Positions 43,472 through 54,295 of a stretch of DNA of 64,000 bases are shown here, in pieces. This DNA comes from Ephemerocybe angulata. Taxonomy: Eukaryota; Basidiomycota; Agaricomycetes; Agaricales; Psathyrellaceae. Made by a program: the position numbers and the translations under genes. The stretch's first letter is position 1. Each line of letters begins with the position of its first letter. The stretch is taken from contig JAACJK010000220.1 in assembly GCA_013368325.1 (NCBI GenBank), positions 1,116,001 to 1,180,000 of the forward strand. The letters run 5' to 3'. Below the pieces are notes generated by a model that did not search any database, was not told the DNA's origin, and saw only the letters and a program-made list of their open reading frames with translations.

Positions 43472-44899
43472 ATGGACGTCGACCCAGAACCTACTTCTAC
43501 CAGTGCCACAGCGGCGATCGACAACTCGGAGTCAAAGCAACCCAAAGATATCGCATCTTGGCCGACCACACTTCTCCTTCACCTCTTCAAACGCTGCCAA
43601 GCAGAGCTTGACAAAGAAATCGAACCCAATCCTGTCATCATCCCTATTTCTCAGACTTGTCGCCAATGGCGAGATGTCGCTTTGAGCAATGCCTCCCTTT
43701 GGACTCGAGTTTACCTTGGATTCGACCGTTTCGACAATGGTGTGATGCACCTGAGCCGCGCCACGGATGCCGAGAGGAGACTCCCCATCTCTGTCTATTT
43801 GTCGACGAAAAACCTCAAGTTGAATGAAAGCCAGATGGATCGCTTCACGTTGGCAGTTGCGAAATCCAAATATCAATGGGCCGAAGTTACGATCGAGGAA
43901 ACCCGTCCCAAGCGTCTGGCAATGTTGCTTGTTGCAGCCCTTAGCAACATCAACTGGAACCTCAAGCTGAAAAAACTATCTATTACATGCGATAGTAGTA
44001 ACAAGGCAATCAAACAACAACGGATGTCCCCCTTGTCCCACCTGTTCAAAGTAGGAGGAGCATACACGACGCTGGGACATCTCAAGATATGGAAGTTCCC
44101 TGTAACTTGGGCAAACATAGCACGAGCTCCATACCTGAACAGGCTCGACCTTCGACGTGTTCCAGAAGAATACTTCCCCGGATGGCACACCTTCGCCCAA
44201 ATGATCTACTCAGCGGTATACCTGGAACACCTCGTCCTCATCCACGTCGAGATCCCGCTCCCAATCTTCCTGGAGCCGTATCCTGCTCTTGAAGTCCCCA
44301 ACCTCAAGTCGCTCACCCTCTACGTCACTCATGGCAATAAGCGTTGCGACATCAACCCTACATTCCTCAAGGCTATCAAGGTCGCACCCAAGCTGGAAAC
44401 CCTTGTGGTCAGCGACCTTAATCATCTCTCGGATGTCACTCAGCTGGTGTTCTCCTCGGAGACCAAGAGATTTCCGATCATCTCGTCAATCACTTTCCTC
44501 CACGTTAACATCGAGGAGGAAGTTCCCGACGCGTTCTTTACCGCAACCGAGAGCCTGAAAGTCTTCAGAGTCGGCGGGCAGCCTGGCGGATCCTATCGCA
44601 ATATCTTCGACAAAATACAAGATGCGCTCTGGCCCAACCTTGAGAAGGTCGTCGTGGTCAAGATGGAGGAGCTCAACGAAAGCGATAGGGAGTCTCTCTC
44701 TGCCTTCATCGAGAAGAGGAAGGAATCCGGGAAAGAGGTCACTGTGGTAGAGGTCGACGGCGAAGCGGGCATCGAAGACTGGGATCTTGGGAACGGGTTC
44801 TCCTTGGAGGAGCCCCAGGATCTGTACAAGGGGAGGATTACCAAGCGTACTTTGGAGATCATGGACGTCCTTAGCACTGATTCTGAGTTCGAATTCTGA
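43472..44899 (+). CDS. F-box-like/LRR protein
   Basis: A single exon of 475 residues starting MDVDPEP. The F-box-like region is near residues 27-80: ASWPTTLLLHLFKRC, then PISQTCRQWRDVALSNASLWTRV, a form common in Agaricomycetes that lacks the usual LPxE start. The remainder consists of irregular leucine-rich repeats (for example LKKLSITC, LGHLKIWKFP, YLEHLVLIHVEIPLP, LKSLTLYVTHG). A role as SCF substrate receptor is inferred from the F-box. It is less similar to the F-box gene at 5737 than that gene is to the fragment at 2-718. Confidence 0.8.
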   Translation: MDVDPEPTSTSATAAIDNSESKQPKDIASWPTTLLLHLFKRCQAELDKEIEPNPVIIPISQTCRQWRDVALSNASLWTRVYLGFDRFDNGVMHLSRATDAERRLPISVYLSTKNLKLNESQMDRFTLAVAKSKYQWAEVTIEETRPKRLAMLLVAALSNINWNLKLKKLSITCDSSNKAIKQQRMSPLSHLFKVGGAYTTLGHLKIWKFPVTWANIARAPYLNRLDLRRVPEEYFPGWHTFAQMIYSAVYLEHLVLIHVEIPLPIFLEPYPALEVPNLKSLTLYVTHGNKRCDINPTFLKAIKVAPKLETLVVSDLNHLSDVTQLVFSSETKRFPIISSITFLHVNIEEEVPDAFFTATESLKVFRVGGQPGGSYRNIFDKIQDALWPNLEKVVVVKMEELNESDRESLSAFIEKRKESGKEVTVVEVDGEAGIEDWDLGNGFSLEEPQDLYKGRITKRTLEIMDVLSTDSEFEF

Positions 44900-45512
44900 T
44901 GAGGACTTCGAGGAGGGTACATACAAGGTGTAAAGTGTTGATGGCCTACTTAGCTCTTGTGAACCAACTTGAAGCAATCGAAGTCTTGCACATCTCCAAG
45001 CTCCTAAATTTAGCTTGTACAAGGCCACATGGAGTCGGATCCATCCCATCCGTTCTTTACGACTAAAACCTCTCGATTTCTAAGGAGGGCGAACCTCCAA
45101 AGTCTTCAAAGGGCCTAGCATGTAGGCGGAGAAAGCAATCTCCTCCACCCTGATAGACCTCCGAGCCTCTTTGGTGAACCGGTGAGAGCAAATGAGAGTA
45201 CAGTCATTGGCGGACGAGCGCGAGTGGACGAGTTGACTGGAGCAACCTAGACGAGCCCCGAGAAGCCGCGGCTCGGCAATTGCTCGGCAAGGCCAAGCCC
45301 AGCACACTGTGGGAAAAGATCACAGGCTGTGCGAATAGTAGCCGAACAATTCAAAGGCTCCTCAAGCCGTTACTTTCCTCCACCTCCCTGCCCGCATTCC
45401 CCTGACTTTCGGGGCTTCTGACTCGCCTGCGTCACTCTACGCTGTCTCTATAATATAGTCTTTACGACTTTTCCACACTCTTTTCAAGATCACGCGCGAA
45501 TCATCCTAAAAG
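44900..45512. promoter_or_regulatory. Intergenic region with TATA box before the peroxidase
   Basis: A 613-bp region between the F-box stop and the peroxidase start. A TATAATATA element at 45449-45457 lies about 60 bp before the peroxidase ATG, a plausible distance for a short leader. The left part is probably the F-box 3' UTR. Confidence 0.5.
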
Positions 45513-47603
45513 ATGCACTCTTTGCCCCTGGGGCTACTACTGTTGTCCTCGGTTGCTCAGCTCAGCTCGGCGGCGTATACCTGGCCGTCACCACAATACG
45601 ATGCTCTAGAAGGCCTTCTGTACGAGGGGAGAAGACCTGATGGATCTAGTCTTGCTGCCCTGGTTCATCCTTGTCGAAAGCGAACGCAAACGCTCGCCTC
45701 AGTAGGCGCAGAATGGCTTCGTTTTGTGCGTATAAACATTCAATCGGCGTTTTTCTTCATACTAACATTTACTGGAAGGCTTTTCACGATTCAGCAACAC
45801 ATAATATTGATGACGGGACCGGAGGCCTAGACGGATCGCTTGTCTACGAACTCTCGCGAGGAGAGGTGGGCCCTCCCAACCCGTTGCCTCCGCACGGAGT
45901 ACTAAGCCCGCTTCTAGAACTTCGGTATCGGCTTCACCCAAACATCTGCAGACTTCGAACTGTTCCCCAATAAATACATTTCAAGTGCGTTCATACATCC
46001 CATGGCTCGCCGGGTAGCTGTGCTAACGGGATTCGCAACTTAGGGGCGGATGTGATCGCAATTGGCGCTGTCCATGCAGTCTCTACATGTGGAGGTCCCA
46101 TTATCCCTTTCAGAGGTGGCCGAGTGGACACATTCGTTGCTGGCGGCACCGGAACACCAGAACCGCAACAGGACATCGACACCCTTACGGAGAGCTTCAG
46201 GAAGCAGGGGTACACGAAGGAAGACATGATCAAGCTGGTGGCATGCGGCCACACCATGGGTGGTGTGCGGAGCGACGACTTCCCGCAGCTCGTCCCACAA
46301 GTAGACGGGAAGGCTGTCATCGCCGACTTCGATACCACCATGGACTTCGACAACAAAATGTACGTGGCGCCCAGCTATTCTTGGTTCTTGGGTTTGACTG
46401 ATGGTCGGTTTGACAGTGCAACGGAATACCTCGACGGGACAACGCAGAATGTGCTTGTTAAGACGGATAATGTGACCATGCGGGCTGACCTCCGGGTCTT
46501 CGAGTCTGACGGGAACAGCACGATCCGGGCCATGGCTTCTGCTGATGTCTTCCAAAGCGACTGCCTGGACGTCCTTGGCCGCATGCTGGAGAAGGTGCCA
46601 AAAGGAGTTTCTCTCACCGACGAAATCACGCTGCTCCCTGAGAAGGTCACATACGCCCAGTTCGCCATTGAGAATAACAAGCTTGTATACAAGACCAACT
46701 TGAGGGTACGCCGCGCGCTTGGCTTTCTTAGCATTAGGTCTTGGCTAACTTTACTCAATCTTTACGATATAGCTCCTTCAAAAACTTAATACCAACCCCA
46801 GCGCATCCAGGGTTGTCACCATGTTCTGGTGCGACAGGGCTGGCGCCAACAAGGACTGTAAGGGCAAGACAAAGTCCTCCGTCACTGTCAAGAAAGTCCC
46901 GGAGAGCCCCAATATTTCGCCTGTCACGCTGAAGCTTGGTTATTACCTCATCAACTACAACTTCGTTGTGCCCATCGACGCCAACGAGTCGATCGCCAAG
47001 TTCTGGTTTGAAGTCGATGAGGGAGACGGCTCGAAGCCCACGGCATACAACAACGGGGGCAACAACTACGTGGTAGACCAGGACCAAGTCTTCTTCGTCC
47101 CAACGTTGAGCAAGGTCGACTCGATTTCGAACAACACTGGCACAGTCAGCAGGCGAGGCGGAGGCGGAGGAGAGCCGGTCGGCGACTTCTACAAGTCCTA
47201 CAACCTCGTCGTCGCCGTCCGGGATGGCACGTCACCTTCACGAGTCTATGTTGACGGACACGACAGTGCTGTGAAGGCGTATGCGTACGCTGTGCAGAAT
47301 ACGGTGGACTTGCAGCTTGACTCGTCGACGACGCCCATTGCTGGATACAAATTCTACAAGGGTGTGTTCCAGTCGTCCGGACTGCAGCTGACGATCGATG
47401 TCAAGGCAGACGCCGACGGCCAGACGTATACCCAGGGCTTCGTGGGGACCGCACCATTGGACAACACGGTCATCACCGACCCTGGAACTATAAACACCGA
47501 CAAGAAGTCGACCGCAGGTGCCATTTCGTGGAGAGAAGGCTGGACATTTTCGTTGGTGTTCTCATTGGTGGCTGCAGCCATGTTTAACTGGAGTCCGCTA
47601 TGA
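45513..47603 (+). CDS. Secreted heme peroxidase with long C-terminal extension
   Basis: Six exons: 45513-45725, 45779-45865, 45918-45984, 46044-46359, 46417-46705, 46773-47603; 600 residues. A signal peptide (residues 1-20, MHSLPLGLLLLSSVAQLSSA) directs export. The plant-type peroxidase core shows the distal RFAFHDSATHN (Arg70, His74), split by intron 1, then GGLDGS, VHAVSTCGGP, PFRGGRVD and the proximal VACGHTMGGVRSDDFP. After the core follow about 350 residues that do not match class II peroxidases. The extreme C-terminus is hydrophobic (SLVFSLVAAAMF) after a small-residue region, like a GPI-anchor signal. It probably oxidises extracellular or wall substrates with hydrogen peroxide; no Mn site or surface Trp could be judged by eye. 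Confidence 0.85.
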
Positions 47604-47978
47604 TTGAGGATTGGTTGACTGGACCGCCAATCCTGTTGCTGTTTATACCACCCTGCTGCTCGCCTTCACGTTGCTTGCTATATCATTGGCTAATGCCATC
47701 GGACGTTTCATTAGGGACTTACACTAACACAGGACTGCATTAGTAGCCACAATCGATACACAGGCACGCCTAATATGAATACCTACTGCCTATAATTGAA
47801 AGATATCACCCCAGTCAAGCTTGTGGGAGCCGGCGGAGCCTCGCTACTTCAGAAGCTCGGGCTTGACATCAGTTGACTCCTCTCACTCAGCCGTTTCTGC
47901 TCCCCTTTGGGTTGTAGTATATCGCATTAGTGCAAGGGTATCAAGTCCGCATTTGTGTTACTTTATTCCCTCTTCTCT
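47604..47978. other. Convergent intergenic region
   Basis: A 375-bp region between the peroxidase stop (plus) and the glia maturation factor stop (minus). It holds only the 3' ends of both; no gene is visible. Confidence 0.5.
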
Positions 47979-48672
47979 TCAAGCCGCGAGAAGCTTAGCG
48001 TCGATGGCTTCCTTGGTTAAGCCTTCGGCCCCGTCTCTAACCTCGATGACCTTGCTAACATCCGCCTAGTAGAAGGATACCATGACGATGGTTCTAGAAT
48101 ATATAGACACAATCTACGCACCGTGTTCTGGAAATTGATGAGAGCACTTGCATGCAAAGTGAGTAGGCCGATTTCACTTGAACTAGGCGACCAGTTGATC
48201 AAGACTAGAGGGAAGGATTTCCGACCGTCCTTGTGTGTAAGCTCATACGAGAGCATGACATATCGAGGAGAGTTCTCGGGAAGTTCTGTTCAAATCAAGA
48301 TAGCCGCACACCACGCCATGCAACTTGAAGTCAGCGCCGCAGTCGACATTCATAAAGCACAGGCGCTGCGGAAGACGCAACCTCCTGGGGTGCACGAGGG
48401 AGAGAATTCGCCATTGCTGCTGCGCACCTTCAGCCAGCTCCTCGATGCTGATGTTGTCGAATTGCTCTACCTCCTCCATTATGAGCTTGGCCTTGTTGAT
48501 CTTGATAACGAGTGCTGCGCTTCCTTCGTTCCTCCTTGCGAACCTAAACTTGCGCAGGGTGTCCTTGATGGATTGAGGAATGTCGACGGTAGTTTGGGAG
48601 GACTAGGCAAACCCATTCGTCGGGTTTGGTCAGCTTAAGGGACATATCGAGCAGGAGAGCCTGGCTGACCAT
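47979..48672 (-). CDS. Glia maturation factor (ADF-H domain; Arp2/3 debranching)
   Basis: Exons: 48672-48670 (only the ATG), 48602-48428, 48285-48122, 48065-47979; 142 residues, the usual length for the family. GMF has the cofilin fold but binds Arp2/3 instead of actin, removing branches from actin networks. Matches include DIPQSIKDTLRKFRFARR, ALVIKINKAKLIMEEVE, HKDGRKSFPLVLINWSP, GLLTLHASALINFQ and KVIEVRDGAEGLTKEAI. The start codon is followed at once by an intron of 67 nt; the second exon then begins SSQTTVDIPQ. The intron at 48286-48427 is longer (142 nt) than its neighbours. The overlapping plus-strand frame at 48123-48638 is a shadow. Confidence 0.9.
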
Positions 48673-49173
48673 GGTATTGGTGGTGAGAAGGTGGTGGTTA
48701 GAAGAGAAGCTATTCAAGTCCAGATCCAGGGGCATGGGCGATGATGCTGTTCATGGAGATAAGATAAGATAAGATTCCCCACCTCCGGCTAAACAGACGC
48801 GCTTCCAGCGTGAACCTCAGGCTTTCATCACTCCCTCATGTCGTCCGTACTTACTCTGATCACTGACTGCTTGATCTCCGACCTCCTTAAAGTTACTACC
48901 CACCTCTTGATAGGCTGGTAAGCTTCGCCTAATCCAGCACGGCGAGCCGAGAGCTGCGTGGAAGGGCTCCGCAGTACCTTTCAAATTCCCCGTGGGCCAT
49001 ACGTACCTATCGGGTCCAGTAAAGCAGCCCATTATAACTGGAAGTGCCAGATGAGTGCAGGGTAGGCAATCTTCACGTCTCTCACTATCTTCACGCTCTT
49101 TAACTTTCGTTCCTACTTGACTTCAGAGGACTCCGTATCCTCGACAACAGGCACGGTTTCGCCAGGCGACGCG
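48673..49173. promoter_or_regulatory. Divergent promoter region of GMF and MFS transporter 1
   Basis: A 501-bp region with the GMF start on the left and the first MFS transporter on the right. It contains the GATAAG cluster at 48758-48776. No TATA box is evident close to either gene. Confidence 0.45.
48758..48776 (+). promoter_or_regulatory. GATAAG cluster upstream of MFS transporter 1
   Basis: Three overlapping GATAAG motifs in a 5-bp period, about 400 bp before the MFS1 start and 86 bp before the GMF start. HGATAR is the known site of fungal GATA factors (nitrogen activators or siderophore repressors). Similar clusters precede MFS2 and MFS3. Confidence 0.55.
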
Positions 49174-51339
49174 ATGCCCCACCCGGACGAGTCAACCAGA
49201 CTCTTGCAGGAGGGAAGGGAGGGAACGCCTGAACATACCGAGGTTCCATGGTGGAAGAAACAATCGCCTTGGTGGTTAGTGGTATCTTCATCGGATGACC
49301 ATCCATATGAGGCTAACTCTCGCGTGTCCAGGGCAATGGCTGTCTTGCCGCTATGCACAATGGCCATGGGCATCAGCGTAGCCCCGAGGATCGAGGTCTA
49401 CACTTCCTTAGCTTGCCTGGCTCACAGACCAGACTTTTATGAGGGTACTATGGCCACGACTTGGGACACCATCAAGTCCGTCCCTCCGTTATGCGCATCC
49501 GACCCCGAGGTTATGAAGGTCGTCGCGAAGCTCATTACCGGTGAGTAGAAGGACGGGCTGAACAAAAAACTGCACTCTAATGGGGCACTTTCCTCAGCGG
49601 AAAACACCATCGTCGGGGTTTCCAGTAGCTTGACAACTGGATTGTGGTCTTCGGTATGTGGGTCAATCCGGATCAAGAGTTCGCTCGAATTGTGCTAACA
49701 CACTTCGGTTGGACGGCTAGCTGTCCGATAGAACCGGTCGAAGGTCCTTATTCTACATCGCGACATTTGGCGCGCTGTGCGGGAATGCAGTCTTTATACT
49801 GGTCAACTACTTCGGGAAATATCTACCTGGAAGATACTGGTGGCTACTTCTGGCCCCTCTGCTGGAAGGTCTCTTTGGGGGTATGGCCGCATCGGTCGTT
49901 GCATTCGCGTCTTATGTCAGTGACACGACCACTGAACAAACAAGGTGCGGGTTCCCGTCTCACGAACTTTGAGGACACTTGTTAACCCACCATGAAGATC
50001 CCGAACCCTCTCGATCAAGTACGGTATCCATTGGACAGGCATTTCCTTGGGCCCACTCATCGGTAGTCTGGCATTGCGTGTCACAGGAGATATCGTTTCG
50101 CTCTTCTATATCGCTGTCGCCCTTCAAGCCACTCTCCTTCTATATGTCAAGTTTATTATGCTCGAGCCACTATCGGAAGAACGACAAGGCTTAGCCCGGG
50201 CGAGCTGGAAACTATATCGTGACGAGGGAAAGCAAGCCAGGGAGGGTCAAGGATGGCTTGGTAAACTCTGGTCATCCTTCCTTCCCATAGTGCGACCGTT
50301 GTCAGTCATTCTACCAGTTAAGAAGAGGGGCTCAAGTCCTTCAAGCAAGCCCCGACGCGACTGGAATTTATTCTTGGCTGTTATGAGCATTGCACTCATG
50401 TACATGGCAGCCGTGGGTGCTAGATTTTCATACGTGATCAGAGATCTCATCTAACGCACACGTTGCAGGGCGACCTCCTGTACAAGTTCCAGTACACTGC
50501 AGCTGTATTTGGCTGGACTGCTGAAGAGGTTGGTCATTTGGTGCCTTGAGTCGATATGGGATTCATCACTAACTGAACTGCAATAGAACGGCTATTTCTT
50601 GAGTATGCTGTCTGCTTCTCGAGGCCTATACCTCATGATTATATTGCCTCGTCAGTTTTCAATTCTCAGTATGGAGTTGTTTTTATGAAGCTATACTGAC
50701 CAATGATCCCAGTCATAATCAAACTACTGAAGCCCCCGACACGCGAAGTTGAGATCCGTGTAGAATCCGATGTCGAACCAAGCGGGTACAGGATCATCGT
50801 ACAGAAACTCGAGTCACCCACCTTCGACCTCCACCTGGCCCGAATATCTCTCTCTGTGGAAGCCCTGTTGTATGTGGTGATGGTGCTCATCCCGTCTCCC
50901 GCGAGCCTGTATCTCTTAGGGTCGCTGGGCGCTTGTGGTACCGGGTTTCAACCCGCCATCCAGAGTGTCATCCTTTCACTTTACATGCATCAGGGAGGCT
51001 TGGAGGTAGGGGCGGTGTTCGGCGCTCTTGGTGTTCTCGCCAACGTGTTGTCAGTGTTTCCCCTCGAACTTCTTGTTTACAGAGCTGATTGTATTTTTCA
51101 GTGGTCAAGTCCTATCTCCAGTTCTGTATGGCTCTGTCTACGTTGCCACCCTCGCCGTGTTCCCCGGTTCTATCTTCGTCATTTCCATGCTGGTCATTGC
51201 GTCTGCGATCTTCATCCTTTGCCTCGTCCGGATGCCGAGTCATGATGAAAGTATCGCCAAGCATGGTACTTTAGCGCCCGACTCTGAGTTGCAAGTTGGA
51301 GTAGAAGCATGCAGTACTGGGATCCTAGTCGACACGTAG
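49174..51339 (+). CDS. Major facilitator superfamily transporter 1
   Basis: Nine exons: 49174-49274, 49332-49540, 49598-49653, 49721-49944, 49998-50412, 50469-50528, 50587-50650, 50713-51049, 51102-51339; 567 residues. The N-terminus has a ProTrpTrp-x3-SerProTrpTrp stretch before the first helix, then APRIEVYTSLAC. After a hydrophilic loop comes the MFS motif LSDRTGRRS between helices 2 and 3, and a long central loop (about residues 285-330) rich in Arg, Lys and Ser. The second half has six hydrophobic segments. The general form (large loop after helix 1, APR-E-YT-LAC) recalls SLC46-type carriers, but the substrate cannot be read. The start aligns with that of MFS2. Exon lengths are nearly identical to MFS2, so the two are tandem duplicates. 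Confidence 0.88.
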
Positions 51340-51788
51340 CCAATAAAACTGTCGTTTGCAGCTGGACCATGTCCAGCGCTCAGCGCTCAGCAGCCAACAA
51401 GATAAGATAAGATTACATACATGACGGTTTTTGTCATGGGGTCCACGTTTCCACCTTGGCCGACCAATCAGGGGAGCGAGGGTTAACTCACACCTACACA
51501 TGCACACTCCTTCTGCGAACCTCTGAACCTCTGAATCTACCGAGAATAATACACCAGATGCTTCCCATTGCACCCCATCTACGCCAAAAGGTCCCGACAA
51601 CACTATGTAATTGCACCATTTGGGTAGTAATTGCTGAATAGGGGCGCAACGCTTTCTCGTTTGGCTCTTTCATGCACCCGCTCCTTCGGCTCCTCCTGCG
51701 AAACTGAATTCAAGCTGTCCGGACACTAAAATAGCAACAACGTGATATCCCGTGTCTGCGACTATAAAGCCAAGGCTTGCGGCGTAAC
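51340..51788. promoter_or_regulatory. Intergenic region between MFS transporters 1 and 2
   Basis: A 449-bp region with a GATAAG pair at 51401-51415 and a TATAAA at 51763-51768. The latter lies only 21 bp before the annotated MFS2 ATG, so transcription could start at or after that codon and the second ATG (51807) may be used instead. Confidence 0.5.
51401..51415 (+). promoter_or_regulatory. GATAAG cluster upstream of MFS transporter 2
   Basis: Two overlapping GATAAG motifs followed by GATTA, about 380 bp before the MFS2 start, at a position similar to the MFS1 cluster. Confidence 0.55.
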
Positions 51789-53964
51789 ATGGCAGGTCCC
51801 GGAGAGATGACCAGCCTCCTGCAGGATGGACGGGAAGGCCGCCCAGAGCGCGCCGAAAGTGTGTGGTGGAACAGACGGTCGGCCTGGTGGTGCGTACGCT
51901 ATCTTAACTAGCAATGTCTCTCGAGCCTCACAGTAAAACAGGGCGCTGTCCGCGGCACCGCTACTCAACATGACGATCGGGATTGTTTTGGCGCCCAAGA
52001 TCGAAGTTTACACCGGCCTGGCTTGCATGTCCCACAGACCGGAGCTTTTCGAGAAAATCGCGGATAATTCGCTGCTGAAGAGTGCTGTCGTTGCGCTTCC
52101 TCGACTATGTGCAACGGACCCGGAGGTTAGGAGGGTGGTTGCGCAGCTTACGACTGGTGCGTGGCTATCGCTCGGATGGTCCTATGTCAGAGCAGCATGG
52201 CTGAACACGGATTTTTAGCTGAGACGACTATGCTTGGGATTCTGAGCTGTCTAGCTACAGGGTGGTGGTCCTCGGTGCGCACCCTGACTTCATTGAAACT
52301 GAAGTTATCGACTCGCTGACGCCGAGCGCCCTGTAGCTCTCAGATAGGACGGGTCGACGGACGCTATTCTTTGCGGCCGCGTCTGGCATGCTTTGTGCCA
52401 ATGTGATCTACATTCTGGTCAACAGGTTCTGGAGGTACCTGCCTGGAGGGTATTGGTGGATTCTATTAGGCCCGCTTATCGAAGGCAGCTTTGGAGGCAT
52501 GCCTGCTTCTATGGTCGCGTTCACAGCATATGTTGGAGACACGACGTCAGAACAACGGAGGTATGTACACTTGCCTTCATGTGGAAGGCTCGGCCCCCTA
52601 ATTTCTATCCAAGGTCCAAAACTCTATCTATCAACTTTGGTCTGTACTGGGTAGGCTTCTCAATAGGTCCTCTGGTCGGCAATTTGGCGCTACGCATGAC
52701 GGGCAACATTATGTCCATCTTCTACATTGCCGTCACTCTCCAAGCCGCCTTCCTACTCTACACGAAGTTTATCATGTTGGAACCACTGTCGAAAGCGCAG
52801 CAGGAACAGGCCCGAGCAAATTGGAAGCTTCACCATGAGCCCGGGCAGCAAAGTCTGACAAGGCAAGGATTGCTGCTTGCGAAGGTTTGGGACCTTTTCG
52901 CGCCGATAGTTAGGCCTTTGGAGGCGATAAAGCCGGTTTTGAAGAAAAGCATGGACCCGACGGTTAGACCACGACGGGATTGGAACTTGTTCTTGGCTGC
53001 TGTTAGCATAGGATGCCTCTTCATCATCGCGGTGGGCACGATTATCTGTGATGTCGGCATTCGCAAGAGCTTACGATGTCATATCGTATAGGGCGATCTT
53101 CCGTTCAAGTTTCAGTATGCTTCCGCTGCATTTCATTGGACGGCAGAAGAGGTATGTGCGCAATTCGTCAGACCAGGCGCGGCACTGAGAGCATTAAATA
53201 GAACGGCTTCTTCCTCAGCACTCTATCTGCAAGTCGAGGAATATATCTGATCATCATCCTTCCCCGTAAGCATGATATTCGTGACAACTCTCACAGAACG
53301 CTCATCGTTTCCGCTTCAGTTATTATCAAGTACTTTAAGCCCCCTACACAGGAGATTGAGATCAAAGTAGAATCGGACACTGAACCGAGCGGGTACAAGA
53401 CCATCAAACAAAAGCTCGAGTCGCCAACGTTTGACCTGCGACTTGCACGGATATCCATTTTCTTCGAGGGTGCCGTCCATGTTGTAATGGTACTGTTCCC
53501 TTCCCCGGGGTCCCTTTACTTCTTGGGTGTTTTCGGCACTGTTGGCGCAGGGTTTCCTCCTGCAGTGCAGAGTGTCGCGCTCTCTCTGTACATCCATCAA
53601 GGCGGTGAAGAGGTTGGGAAGGTATTTGGCGCTCTCGGCGTTATACAAACCCTGTGGTACGTCGCCTTCTCCCATGAATTGCGCCAAAGGCTCATGATCA
53701 CAAACCCGAATCTGCAGTGGTCAAATTATCTCTCCGGTACTGTATGGCTTCGTCTATGTCCTCACTGTCAACATCTTCCCCCTGTCGATTTTTGTGGCGT
53801 CTACAATTGCGATTACGAGCTCGGGGCTCATACTGTTCCTCGTCCGGATGCCTACCCACCATGAAATCATCGCAAAGCACACTGACGTTTCCGGGTTCAA
53901 TCCGGGTACTAGTATCCGGTGGGGGCAGTCGACAGACCAAGCAGGCGCGCTAGTCGAGATCTGA
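51789..53964 (+). CDS. Major facilitator superfamily transporter 2
   Basis: Nine exons: 51789-51889, 51942-52156, 52219-52274, 52337-52560, 52614-53031, 53092-53151, 53202-53265, 53320-53656, 53718-53964; 573 residues. Layout and motifs follow MFS1: the Trp-Trp-rich N-terminus, APKIEVYTGLACMSHRP, LSDRTGRRT, GGMPASMVAF, a basic central loop ending RPRRDWNLFLA, and a second set of six hydrophobic segments. Exons 1, 3, 4, 6, 7 and 8 have exactly the same length as in MFS1 (101, 56, 224, 60, 64 and 337 nt). An alternative start 18 nt downstream (51807) is possible because of the close TATA box. The substrate is unknown; a membrane carrier in the plasma membrane or vacuole is likely. Confidence 0.88.
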
Positions 53965-54295
53965 GGAAGATTAATCTAGAATATTATTTCTTAGATCTTA
54001 GCTCTATATTCTGTATATCTATATGCTCATATAACGCTTGTGTATGGCTTCTTGTAATGACACGACGAACGCATGTTGTTTCGTTAGGGGAAACTGACCA
54101 AATTGGGATAAAGATAAGATGAGCCGCAATTACACCTTGATTACACCACAAGTTTCTCTCTACCTGAATGGGGAGCTTGCTCTCACATATCAGTCAGGCA
54201 CCGGTGAACTAGTGGAGGGTGACCTATCCCTTTCCACGACCACGACGCGCAGTCATCCTCCTTCCTCCTCCCGCCCTCGTTGACTGGGAGCCGGC
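53965..54295. promoter_or_regulatory. Intergenic region between MFS transporters 2 and 3
   Basis: A 331-bp AT-rich region with the MFS2 3' end and the MFS3 promoter. The GATA cluster at 54107-54121 is the only recognisable element. Confidence 0.45.
54107..54121 (+). promoter_or_regulatory. GATA sites upstream of MFS transporter 3
   Basis: GATAAA followed directly by GATAAG and then GATG, about 180 bp before the MFS3 start. Third example of clustered GATA sites in this transporter array. Confidence 0.5.

Noticed and set aside
48123..48638. A 171-codon plus-strand frame
   Set aside because: It lies opposite the spliced GMF gene, which has clear family motifs; it is a shadow.
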